In this document: in pieces, positions 1-6,655 of the stretch | Layout: each line of letters starts with the position of its first letter | Numbering within the stretch: position 1 is the first letter of the stretch | From: Deltaproteobacteria bacterium | GTDB taxonomy: Bacteria; Myxococcota_A; UBA9042; DTJE01 | Direction: 5' to 3' | NCBI GenBank assembly: GCA_016784945.1 | Contig: JADHTP010000088.1 | Location: forward strand, 1-10,833 | DNA: 10,833 nucleotides | The notes under the pieces: model-generated | Databases searched by the model: none | What the model was told of the DNA's origin: nothing | The model's input: the letters and a program-made list of their open reading frames with translations, nothing else | Program-made: the position numbers and the translations under genes

Positions 1-63
1 CCGGTTCTTTGCCGCGCCGCAATTGTCAGGCCAGGGAGTGGGCTTCGTGGGCCACCTGAAATT

Positions 64-1422
64 CTAGGTTCGCCGCTTCCGCTTGACGGACACGGGACGG
101 AGATCGTCCCACCAGTCGTCCTTTCCAGCCATCAGGTCCTCGATGTCCGCGGGCTCCTTGGGCAGGCCGTCGGTCAGGACCCGGTTCCCTTTTTCCGTCA
201 CCAGCACATCGTCCTCGATACGGACACCGATGCCCCCCAGGGCCTTGGGGCTCGGGTCCCCCTTCGGGAAATAAAGGCCCGGTTCGATGGTGATGACCAT
301 TCCGGGCCTCAGCTTCACGGATTTCGAGCCATCGAAGTAGGGACCCACGTCGTGGACGTCCGCCCCCAGCCAATGACCGATGCGGTGCATGAAGAACGGC
401 TGGTAGGTGGCCTTTTCGATGATCTTCTTCAGGCTGCCTTTCACTGCGCCCATGCTTTTCAGGCCGCGGCACAGGACCTCCAGGCCGGCCTCGTGCACCT
501 CCCGGTAGGTAACGCCCGGCCGCACCTTGGCTATGGCGGCCTTCTGGGCCTTCAACACCCACTTGTATACGGTCAGGCCCGGCTCGGTGAATCGCCCCGA
601 GGCGGGGAAGGTGCGGGATATGTCCGCAGTGACGTAGTTGTATTCGGCCCCCGCGTCCATGAGGACGAGATCCTCCTCGCCGATGGTGGAGTCGTTGGTG
701 ATGTAGTGCAACGTTGTGGCGTTGGCGCCCGAGGCACAGATGGTCTCGAAACCCACCCGGGGCGACCCTCGACGCCTGAATTCGAATTCCACGACCGCCG
801 CCAGCTCCCACTCGCCCATTCCAGGCCGAACGGCCCGCATGGCGGCTGCGAAGGCCGCCTTGGAGATATCGCAGGCCTTCTGCAGAGTCCGGATGTCGGC
901 GGCGGATTTTTCCAGGCGCAGTTCCCACAGAACGGTGCGCGGGTCGATAATCCGCCAGGGGCCGAATACGCCCTTGCGGGCCTCGGCCTTCAGGGACTCG
1001 ATGACAGATGTCAACCGGGCGTCGAAACCGGTGTCGCGCCCGAATTCCACGTACAGCCTCTCCTGGTTGGTCAGCATGCCCGGCAGTCGGTCGAAGAACT
1101 CGGCCCTGGAGAAGGCCTCGTTTGCGCCGTATCGTTCCATGGCCCCTTCCAGACCGACCTTCTTGCCGGTCCAGACCTCCATTTCGGGATCGCAGGGCTG
1201 GACGAAAAGCGTGAACGTGCGCTTCCTGCCCGCCTTCTGAAGCACTGCATAGGCTCCCGGTTCCTCGAAGCCGGTCAGATAGTGGAAATCGCTGTCCTGC
1301 CGGTAGGGATGTTCTACGTCCCCGTTCCGCTGGACCGTGGGCGCGGATTGAAACAGGGCCACCCCGTCCGACAGGCTGTCCATGAATCGCCGCCGTCTCG
1401 CCGCATACAACCGGTCTGCCAT
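64..1422 (-). CDS. pepP: Xaa-Pro aminopeptidase, M24B family (PepP-like)
   Basis: A 452-residue cytosolic metallopeptidase that should remove the N-terminal residue from peptides with proline in second position. It has an N-terminal aminopeptidase-P domain (about 1-165) and a C-terminal pita-bread domain (about 175-435). The five family metal ligands are all present: D256 and D267 (in MDAG...TADISRTFP), H350 (HRIGHWLG), E380 (TIEPG) and E403 (VRIEDD). H239, H357 and R401 match further E. coli PepP active-site residues, and the length is close to E. coli PepP (about 440). An open frame extends upstream to 1623, but those 67 residues look non-coding. ATG at 1422 has a GGAG Shine-Dalgarno at 1429-1432 with 6-nt spacing and begins the conserved MADRLYAARRRRF region. 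The C-terminus is basic (KRKRR). No gene is visible in the last bases, 1-63. Confidence 0.95.
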   Translation of the reverse strand: MADRLYAARRRRFMDSLSDGVALFQSAPTVQRNGDVEHPYRQDSDFHYLTGFEEPGAYAVLQKAGRKRTFTLFVQPCDPEMEVWTGKKVGLEGAMERYGANEAFSRAEFFDRLPGMLTNQERLYVEFGRDTGFDARLTSVIESLKAEARKGVFGPWRIIDPRTVLWELRLEKSAADIRTLQKACDISKAAFAAAMRAVRPGMGEWELAAVVEFEFRRRGSPRVGFETICASGANATTLHYITNDSTIGEEDLVLMDAGAEYNYVTADISRTFPASGRFTEPGLTVYKWVLKAQKAAIAKVRPGVTYREVHEAGLEVLCRGLKSMGAVKGSLKKIIEKATYQPFFMHRIGHWLGADVHDVGPYFDGSKSVKLRPGMVITIEPGLYFPKGDPSPKALGGIGVRIEDDVLVTEKGNRVLTDGLPKEPADIEDLMAGKDDWWDDLRPVSVKRKRRT

Positions 1423-1428
1423 GTCGTG

Positions 1429-1432
1429 CTCC
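1429..1432 (-). promoter_or_regulatory. Shine-Dalgarno deciding the pepP start
   Basis: On the minus strand GGAG lies 6 nt before ATG 1422. It supports the short PepP start over the in-frame upstream ATG at 1623, whose leader residues have no family resemblance. Confidence 0.7.
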
Positions 1433-1477
1433 GTGAAGAGGTCTCTCCGTGAATAGCAGAACCGCACCCGACGCACA

Positions 1478-1600
1478 ACTGGTGAAATGCGGTGCTGCGG
1501 GTCTTTACGCATTGCGGACGTTGCACCAGTAACGGCAGAACACGATGGCGCCCAAGGTCTCGCCCCGGTGTTCGGCCCGGTGGGACTGTCCCCCCAGACC
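1478..1600 (-). other. Structured intergenic region upstream of pepP
   Basis: The 190 bases between the small hypothetical gene and pepP contain two self-complementary domains. One is a two-helix hairpin: ACTGGTG (1478-1484) pairs with CACCAGT (1524-1530), and AATGCG (1486-1491) with CGCATT (1508-1513), with a 10-nt bulge and a 16-nt loop. The other is closed by GGTCT (1556-1560) and AGACC (1596-1600) and encloses CCGG/CCGG and GGGA-ctg-TCCC mini-hairpins. There is no T-run, so a classical intrinsic terminator is unlikely. It could be a leader structure, a small RNA or an end of the upstream mRNA. The strand is assumed from the neighbouring genes. No known RNA family is recognised. Confidence 0.35.
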
Positions 1601-1612
1601 ATAGAAGCGATC

Positions 1613-1954
1613 TTAGGGCCCACAAGCGAAGCGAAACCGCACCTCGTCGGGGCCGGCGGCGTTGGCGTCCACCATCACCGAGATCACCAGTCCCGGTCCG
1701 GAACCGCTTTGCTCAAACCGGATCCGGGCACCCTCTTTTCCCCCGGCATCTTCCAGGATCACCATTTCATCGCCCCCGTTCCACTGAGCCCGACCCTTGG
1801 AGTAGTCCCCCAGGATCGTGGCTTCCCGGGTGACGCCAAGGAAACCCTGGAACCAGCTGGTCTGGGTCTGGACGCCGGCCAGATCCAGTATTACCTCCAT
1901 TGTTTCGAATATCAGGGATCCTTCCCAGTCCTCGAAACGGAGAACGATCAACAT
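1613..1954 (-). CDS. Small hypothetical protein divergent from lexA
   Basis: Encodes 113 residues (MLIVLRFEDWEG... to ...RFRFACGP). No family is recognised. It has no signal peptide or membrane segment. The composition is compatible with a small soluble, mostly beta protein, with a central Gly/Asp/Glu-rich part (WNGGDEMVILEDAGGKEG). Codon third positions are GC-rich and the protein reads naturally, whereas the opposite-strand frames here are His/Arg-rich shadows. The start is uncertain: ATG 1954 lacks a clear Shine-Dalgarno, ATG 1900 is an alternative, and the frame is open to 2005, which would run into the lexA promoter. It is transcribed away from lexA across a gap of about 73 bases, so it could share LexA control. 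After its TAA the same frame stays open for 35 codons with coding-like third positions. A true gene is likely, its function unknown. Confidence 0.55.
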   Translation of the reverse strand: MLIVLRFEDWEGSLIFETMEVILDLAGVQTQTSWFQGFLGVTREATILGDYSKGRAQWNGGDEMVILEDAGGKEGARIRFEQSGSGPGLVISVMVDANAAGPDEVRFRFACGP

Positions 1955-1961
1955 TTTGCAG

Positions 1962-1989
1962 CAGGCGATGAGCGACAGGCGATGGGCTG
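1962..1989. repeat. 14-bp direct repeat, two copies (7-nt period)
   Basis: CAGGCGATGAGCGA (1962-1975) is followed immediately by CAGGCGATGGGCTG (1976-1989). Eleven of 14 positions match, and the tract reads as 7-mers of the kind CAGGCGA/TGAGCGA. It lies in the leader of the small hypothetical gene and abuts the lexA promoter, and resembles in period the heptad tracts near 4889-5001 and 10001-10028. Confidence 0.55.
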
Positions 1990-1992
1990 TAC

Positions 1993-2021
1993 TTGATTCG
2001 TGCACAAACGTTCAGTACACT
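1993..2021 (+). promoter_or_regulatory. lexA promoter (sigma-70-like)
   Basis: TTGATT (1993-1998) and TACACT (2016-2021) are separated by exactly 17 nt, each matching 4 of 6 consensus positions. The expected start of transcription, 6-8 nt after the -10, is 2027-2029, which coincides with the lexA ATG at 2028. The mRNA would be leaderless or nearly so. This is a prediction from spacing only. Confidence 0.55.
2001..2014 (+). promoter_or_regulatory. Candidate LexA operator (SOS box)
   Basis: TGCAC-AAAC-GTTCA is an imperfect dyad placed inside the 17-nt spacer of the lexA promoter, the usual place for an autoregulatory operator. It matches GAAC-N4-GTTC (Gram-positive-type box) with one mismatch, and the Fibrobacter-type TGCNC-N4-GTGCA, as I recall it, with one mismatch. 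A wider perfect inverted repeat, TGTACT (1988-1993) and AGTACA (2014-2019), encloses it and is an alternative operator. Confidence 0.5.
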
Positions 2022-2027
2022 GGGGCC

Positions 2028-2657
2028 ATGATGGCGCCTTCCCGGCGGCCCACCCGCCGTCAACAGCAGGTCCTGGATTTCGTCGCTGACTTCGCCCGCC
2101 GCCAGGGTATGCCACCCACGGTCAGGGAGATCGCCGCGGGTCTCGGCATCGCGTCCACCAATGCCGTGGCCGGTCACATCGCGGCGTTGCGCCGGAAGGG
2201 TCTGCTGGAAAAGCTGCCGGGCAAGTCACGGGGACTCAAGGTGCCCGACCAGGGCGCCCGGAATCAGCGCCTGGTGCCCGTTCTCGGCCGGATCGCCGCG
2301 GGCAGGCCCATCCATGCCGAAGAGAACCTGGAAGGACACATCGTCGCCGACCCGTTCATGGTGCGGGAACCGGACGACACATTCGTTCTGAAGGTGGAAG
2401 GCGACAGCATGAACGGGGACGGCATCCTGCCCGGCGATTACATTTTCGTCCGCCGCCAACCGGTGGCCCACAACGGAGAGATCGTGGTGGCCCTCATCGA
2501 GGACGAGGCCACGGTCAAGCGGTATTTTCAGGACGATGAAGGGACAATCCGCCTGGAGGCCTCCAACCCGGCCTATCCGGACATGGCATTCCACGGAGAT
2601 GACGGCACTCGTTTCGAAATTCTGGGCATCATGACGGGTCTGTACCGCCGCAGATAG
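2028..2657 (+). CDS. lexA: LexA repressor / SOS autopeptidase
   Basis: A 209-residue transcriptional repressor of the SOS DNA-damage response that inactivates itself when stimulated by RecA filaments. The N-terminal winged helix-turn-helix (about 5-70) contains the typical TVREIAAGLGIAS and NAVAGHIAALRRKGLL segments. The S24 peptidase domain (about 80-205) has the A91-G92 cleavage site (GRIAAGRP), the nucleophile S127 (GDSMNGDGILPGDYIFV) and the general base K164 (EATVKRYF). All catalytic elements are intact and the length is normal. The open frame extends upstream to 1818, but residues before the MM at 2028/2031 do not resemble LexA and overlap the promoter. ATG 2028 is chosen; ATG 2031 is equally possible. 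It converges with the amidase gene with only 11 bases between stops and no obvious terminator. Confidence 0.97.
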   Translation: MMAPSRRPTRRQQQVLDFVADFARRQGMPPTVREIAAGLGIASTNAVAGHIAALRRKGLLEKLPGKSRGLKVPDQGARNQRLVPVLGRIAAGRPIHAEENLEGHIVADPFMVREPDDTFVLKVEGDSMNGDGILPGDYIFVRRQPVAHNGEIVVALIEDEATVKRYFQDDEGTIRLEASNPAYPDMAFHGDDGTRFEILGIMTGLYRRR

Positions 2658-2668
2658 GCTCCTTCCCG

Positions 2669-4879
2669 CTACATCTCCCACTCGCCGTTGCCATGGATGT
2701 CGAGGAGGTCTTCCAGGATTTCCGACACGCCCCGGGTGGAGGACAAACCTTCACCGCCCACTTCCTTCAGGATCTGCTCCAGGCTCTTGCCGCGGACGGC
2801 CGACCGCCTGAACATCCACCAGAGCAGGAAGTAGACCGGGTGGAAATAGCTGTAGACGCCATCGTTCCAGCGGGCCCCGATATGGTTCGACACCTCCTCG
2901 GTCAGCCAGACATAGGGCAGGTAGGTCATCACTTCCCGGCCGAAGATCCACCGCGCGTCGGACCGCCTGAACCGCCGCCGCCAGCCCTGGGCGTCCTGGG
3001 CCGCGAACAGGGCTTCCACCCAGCGCACACCATCGGACCATTCCGAGACGTGCCGTGTGATCAGGCGGCGCATCCGCTCCCGCGAAGCAGCTTGCTCGTC
3101 ATCGCCGTCGTATTCGAAGAAGTCCCGGATCACATCGCTGTTCAGAACCTTTTCCGTCACCATGGGTTCCAGCGAATGCTCCGGGCCCCCGATGGCTCCC
3201 AGCAACGACCAGGAACGGACCATCAGGTCCCTCGACTCGGGTTCGTCGGGGCCCAGTTGCAGGTATTTCCCGTACAGTCCCAGTTCCATGGCATCGGAGA
3301 AGCCGGGGTCCGCAAAAACCTCCACGTGGACGATCCGGCGGCGTTCACCCTCGGGACCGAATTCACCGGCACGCCACAGTACGTCCCTGGGGGTCAGCCG
3401 CAGGGCCGCCTCCGGGTTGTCGGCGGCCGAAAAAAGGCCCACGTAACCTGCCTTCAGCGCCCGGAACTGGTCCGCCTCCTCGGGCAGGGTCTGCAGGGTC
3501 GGGCCAGGAGGCGGCGGCAGAGTACCGGCGGCGCCGCCGGCATGGGCAGCGAGGGCACCGAACAGACCCGTGTCGGGGGGCGATTCCAGGTCCACGCCGT
3601 CCAGGTGCATGTAGAGCGAAAATACGGTCAGCACGTTGTCCGGCAGTGGCCCCTGTTCCCCATCGTCCAGGGAAGTGGATCTCAGGGGCTCGAACCGCGG
3701 CGGTAAAGGGATTCGATGGCGCAACAGCACGAAATTGTTGCTGCCCAGGGAGGGAAAATCCCCGGACTTCACCAGGTGCGCGGCCACCAGGTCACCCGCC
3801 AGCATGGGCCTGACCAGGGCGCCCTCCTCCACCGGCACGTGGATCCCGTTGTGCCAGGTCTGGTTCACGCCAACCGGGTAATAGCCACCCGCCGAGTTCT
3901 TTTCCATCGCCCGGCAGAGGGAGCGGCACAGGCGCTCGGCCCTGTCCTCCGATTCCCATGCCCCGGCAATGACCCGGCGTGCGTCCTCTTCCGTTGACCA
4001 GGCATCGGCGGGAAGGTGTTCACGGTGGACACCGGCGCGGATCACCGCGGCCATGCCCACGGGTACGGCGGGCATCGTGGCGTCCTCCGAGCGAAGCCCC
4101 GCCAGGATGCGTTCCCAGTCCAGGCCGGGGCCCGGGTCCCATTTGAACGCCGACGAGTGCCAGTGGCACTGGATGCCCTTGAACTGGGGCGCCGGCGGGC
4201 TGTCCAGCACGGAATTCAGGATAAGGCCATCCTCACCCACCGGGAACACGGGTTCGATGCCCAGGACCTCGGTGAGCACGCGAAGCACCGCGATGAGCGA
4301 ACGGTACTGTGCCTCGGAGTAATCCCATGACCTGAACGACACCCCGTTGATGACTTTCTCGGCCGATGGCCTGCGCCCCGGCGCCTCGGCATCGGGGTCC
4401 GACAGCAGGTTCTGGGCGGGATTGTTCAGGTCGATCCCCACGCCCATGCTGTTGATGCCCGCGGCATGGAGGGTCTGATCGGCCACGTCGGCCGCCTGGT
4501 ACACGGTGCCGTCGAGATCGATCATGAAATGTGTGGAGAACCCCCGGTTCACCAGGACCCGGTAGCACATGGCGCTGTCGCGGCAGCCGTCGTGGTGCAG
4601 GACCACGGTGCTGATGACCTTCCGCAAGGCCCTGGTACGGTCTCCGGAACCGTCCCCCGGATCCCAGCCCAGTCCACCCAGGCCGGCCCGCCCCCCCTGG
4701 GGCAGACGCCGCGGAATCACCAGTGACCGCGACTCGTCGTCTTCATCCACGTAGACGAGGGGCGCAAGCTCGCCACCCTTGAACCGGTAGAAGGAAAAGC
4801 CACCGGGGTCCATGAACGTGCGAACCCGGACGTCGTCGGGAAGGGACCACCCGTTTCCTGCGATGATGATCTTACCCAT
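2669..4879 (-). CDS. Amidase_2 - M23-like fusion, putative peptidoglycan hydrolase
   Basis: A 736-residue protein with three parts. Residues about 85-260 are an N-acetylmuramoyl-L-alanine amidase domain (Amidase_2/PGRP fold): HHDG at 95-98, THFMIDLDGTVYQ at 116-128, the H138 region, GVGIDLNN at 147-152, and CHWHSSAFKWDPG at 238-250 ending in DW. H95 or H96, H239 or H241 and D248 are the likely zinc/catalytic residues. Residues about 335-525 resemble an M23 (LytM) endopeptidase: WHNGIHVP (342-349), a YMHLDGV strand (423-429) and VHVEVF (517-522). In the first motif the usual Asp ligand is His347, and the usual HxH is reduced to IVH, so activity is doubtful. Residues about 530-736 are an unrecognised, Trp-rich C-terminal domain with SYFHPVYFLLWWMF. 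There is no signal peptide or transmembrane export signal at the N-terminus. ATG 4879 has no clear Shine-Dalgarno. The role is inferred as cell-wall cleavage or remodelling; an exported effector is possible. Confidence 0.8.
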   Translation of the reverse strand: MGKIIIAGNGWSLPDDVRVRTFMDPGGFSFYRFKGGELAPLVYVDEDDESRSLVIPRRLPQGGRAGLGGLGWDPGDGSGDRTRALRKVISTVVLHHDGCRDSAMCYRVLVNRGFSTHFMIDLDGTVYQAADVADQTLHAAGINSMGVGIDLNNPAQNLLSDPDAEAPGRRPSAEKVINGVSFRSWDYSEAQYRSLIAVLRVLTEVLGIEPVFPVGEDGLILNSVLDSPPAPQFKGIQCHWHSSAFKWDPGPGLDWERILAGLRSEDATMPAVPVGMAAVIRAGVHREHLPADAWSTEEDARRVIAGAWESEDRAERLCRSLCRAMEKNSAGGYYPVGVNQTWHNGIHVPVEEGALVRPMLAGDLVAAHLVKSGDFPSLGSNNFVLLRHRIPLPPRFEPLRSTSLDDGEQGPLPDNVLTVFSLYMHLDGVDLESPPDTGLFGALAAHAGGAAGTLPPPPGPTLQTLPEEADQFRALKAGYVGLFSAADNPEAALRLTPRDVLWRAGEFGPEGERRRIVHVEVFADPGFSDAMELGLYGKYLQLGPDEPESRDLMVRSWSLLGAIGGPEHSLEPMVTEKVLNSDVIRDFFEYDGDDEQAASRERMRRLITRHVSEWSDGVRWVEALFAAQDAQGWRRRFRRSDARWIFGREVMTYLPYVWLTEEVSNHIGARWNDGVYSYFHPVYFLLWWMFRRSAVRGKSLEQILKEVGGEGLSSTRGVSEILEDLLDIHGNGEWEM

Positions 4880-4888
4880 GGCAGAGCC

Positions 4889-4937
4889 GTTGAGGGTTCA
4901 TCGTTGATCGTTGATCGTTCATGGTTGCTCGTTCATC
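4889..4937. repeat. Heptanucleotide tract, seven units
   Basis: Seven contiguous 7-mers on the plus strand: GTTGAGG, GTTCATC, GTTGATC, GTTGATC, GTTCATG, GTTGCTC, GTTCATC. The consensus is GTTSATC with strict 7-nt phase. It fills the gap directly upstream of the amidase start codon, so on the minus strand it would be in that gene's leader. Confidence 0.85.
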
Positions 4938-4973
4938 AATCAAGCTCAAAACTCGTGCCCTTCCTGATCCTTC

Positions 4974-5001
4974 GATCAACGATTGACGATCCCCGATCAA
5001 C
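4974..5001. repeat. Heptanucleotide tract, four units, overlapping a stop codon
   Basis: Four contiguous 7-mers on the plus strand: GATCAAC, GATTGAC, GATCCCC, GATCAAC. In reverse complement they read GTTGATC, GGGGATC, GTCAATC, GTTGATC, so they share the consensus of the nearby 4889-4937 tract but lie in opposite orientation. The last unit contains the TGA stop (4997-4999) of the vWA-like gene. Confidence 0.75.
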
Positions 5002-6652
5002 CCTTCCTCCATCCCGGTCGTTTCAGCGTCGGCACACGGGGCCGTTGCGGCGCCTTGACCTTGGCCTTGCCCCCGCCGATCTTCTTTGCCAGGCCCACGA
5101 TGCCCTTCCCCAGTTTCCACGCGGCCAACAGCACCAGCAGGGCCACCAGCACGGTGACCACCCACAGGATGACCGGCCCCCAGCCGTGGCCGAGTCTGCT
5201 GATGAAGAACGCCCGGGCGGTCCCGAAGGGCCCGTCCCAGAAACCGACGAACGACCCGCTGCGGAACCGGAAGGAGCGGGAGGCCAGGCGATCGTCCACG
5301 GTCAGGGCCAGCACGTAGTCCGTGTCCGGTTCGAGGCCGTCGTCGGGGACGATCACCACCTGGGTGGCCAGTTCATCGGCCAGCGGCGTGGCCGCCCCTT
5401 CCACGAATTCTCCCAGCGTTGGTGATGCGCGCCAGGTCCCGCCGGTCTTGAGCGACAGGATCCGGAGCCGGGCCCGGCCCACTTCTCCCGTGCCGGGCAA
5501 CACCAGGGACGACACGCGTACGCCGGCGGTCCTCGCCAGGCCGATGAGGCCCGTCAGGTAGTCCCGGACCACTTCCTCGCGGGTCCCAAGAGCCGCCGCC
5601 ACTCGTGGAATGGCGCACTCGAGGACCTCCCGGGTGCAGACGCCCGACCCTCCTTCATGGTCGTGGCCGGCCCCCCCGGCCTTTCGACCGCACCTCTTTT
5701 CGCGCTCCAGGCACACGGGATTCCGGCTGGCCCTCTGGCTCACCAGGTCGGCAACCCGGAGGTATCCGTCCAGCCCGTCGGAGACCAGGACGATCTCCCG
5801 CACGGCGCTGGAGGGCGTGGAGGTCGCCAGCAACCTCACGGCCGTTTCCAGGGCGCCCGTGGCAAAGGACTCCCGTTCGCTTTCCCCGGACCGCCTGTCC
5901 AGGGGCGTATGGCCCCGTTTTCGTGCGGCCTCCATCAGTTCCGGCGACTCGGGGATCCCGAAGAAGCGGGGACAGAGCCCCTGGCCCGCGGGAAGGGACG
6001 ACAGGCCGGCCGTGACCATGGACGGGGACGAAAACAGATCGGCGCAAGGGACCTCGCCTTCCGGTGCATCGCCTTCACCGTCCATCCCGGCCGCCGCCCG
6101 CTGCAGTCGTCCCAGGCAGTGCTGGTGGTCGTTCACATCCCGCAGTTCGGTGCGAACCCCGTCGGGGCTCCACAGGACCGACACCAGATCCCCGTAGAAG
6201 ATCATTCCCACCCGGGCGTCTTCCTTCAATCCCCCCAGGATCACGGACAGGCCCTCGGTCAGCACGGCGCCCACGTGGTGGGATACGCCCGCGTGGGCCG
6301 CCACCACAAGCACCACCGCCTGTGGCGCTTCGGACTTTCTGGCCGAGGACATCTCCCCGTCGAACCCCGGGGCGGCCAGGCCCGCGTCGAACCGGACGAA
6401 GGGTTCCGATCCCGCGGGACGCAGGGATTCTTTTCCCGGGGACAGGTACAGGGTCACCTGGTGCTCCAGGAGGTCCATTGGAAGGCCGTCTTCGTCCAGG
6501 GCCGTCACGTGGGCCCGCCAGTCACCGGGGTCCATGGCGTCGACCCGGTCGATCTTGAACTGGGGAAGTTCGGGTCGCAGGTCCTGTGCCCAGGCGACGG
6601 TCCAGCAACAGGTCCACGCCAGGACCACCACTGTGATCAGGCCACGTCCCAT
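4997..6652 (-). CDS. Secreted, membrane-anchored vWA-like domain protein
   Basis: A 551-residue protein of unknown function. Residues 1-22 are a Sec signal peptide with a plausible AWA|QD cleavage. Residues about 110-385 look like a von Willebrand factor A fold: the first strand QAVVLVVAAHAG (111-122), a TGALETAVRLLA helix (265-276), and EIVLVSDGLDG (286-296), the usual core-strand-plus-DG motif. The MIDAS DxSxS at the end of the first strand is absent (AAHAGVS), so canonical metal-dependent ligand binding is unlikely. A long insertion carries Cys179, 203, 227, 314, 321, 339 and 346, compatible with disulfides outside the membrane. A beta domain (about 425-468) precedes one transmembrane helix (about 491-513) and a very basic cytoplasmic tail rich in Lys, Arg and Pro. 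The start lies 3 nt after the stop of the upstream Tat-protein gene, implying translational coupling. The vWA call is inference from motifs; the topology is well supported. Confidence 0.75.
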   Translation of the reverse strand: MGRGLITVVVLAWTCCWTVAWAQDLRPELPQFKIDRVDAMDPGDWRAHVTALDEDGLPMDLLEHQVTLYLSPGKESLRPAGSEPFVRFDAGLAAPGFDGEMSSARKSEAPQAVVLVVAAHAGVSHHVGAVLTEGLSVILGGLKEDARVGMIFYGDLVSVLWSPDGVRTELRDVNDHQHCLGRLQRAAAGMDGEGDAPEGEVPCADLFSSPSMVTAGLSSLPAGQGLCPRFFGIPESPELMEAARKRGHTPLDRRSGESERESFATGALETAVRLLATSTPSSAVREIVLVSDGLDGYLRVADLVSQRASRNPVCLEREKRCGRKAGGAGHDHEGGSGVCTREVLECAIPRVAAALGTREEVVRDYLTGLIGLARTAGVRVSSLVLPGTGEVGRARLRILSLKTGGTWRASPTLGEFVEGAATPLADELATQVVIVPDDGLEPDTDYVLALTVDDRLASRSFRFRSGSFVGFWDGPFGTARAFFISRLGHGWGPVILWVVTVLVALLVLLAAWKLGKGIVGLAKKIGGGKAKVKAPQRPRVPTLKRPGWRKG

Positions 6653-6655
6653 GGA

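Noticed and set aside
26..928. 300-residue minus-strand open frame overlapping pepP
   Set aside because: Arg/Gly/His-rich shadow in another frame of the fully motif-supported PepP gene.
352..1452. 366-residue plus-strand open frame opposite pepP
   Set aside because: Antisense shadow caused by high GC third positions; no domain sense and no initiation signals.
1423..1612. 6S RNA or SRP RNA upstream of pepP
   Set aside because: There are self-complementary segments, but I could not match the conserved 6S bubble or the SRP GGAAG/GCAGCC core on either strand; left as an unassigned structured region.
1487..1996. 169-residue plus-strand open frame opposite the small hypothetical gene
   Set aside because: Contains low-complexity HHHRDHQ-type shadow sequence, while the minus-strand frame has better codon use. 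It also overlaps the lexA promoter region.
2658..2668. Bidirectional terminator between lexA and the amidase
   Set aside because: The gap is only 11 bases and shows no inverted repeat with T-run.
4889..5001. Possible CRISPR array
   Set aside because: The units are 7 nt without spacers and vary in sequence, so this is a short tandem heptad tract, not repeat-spacer DNA.
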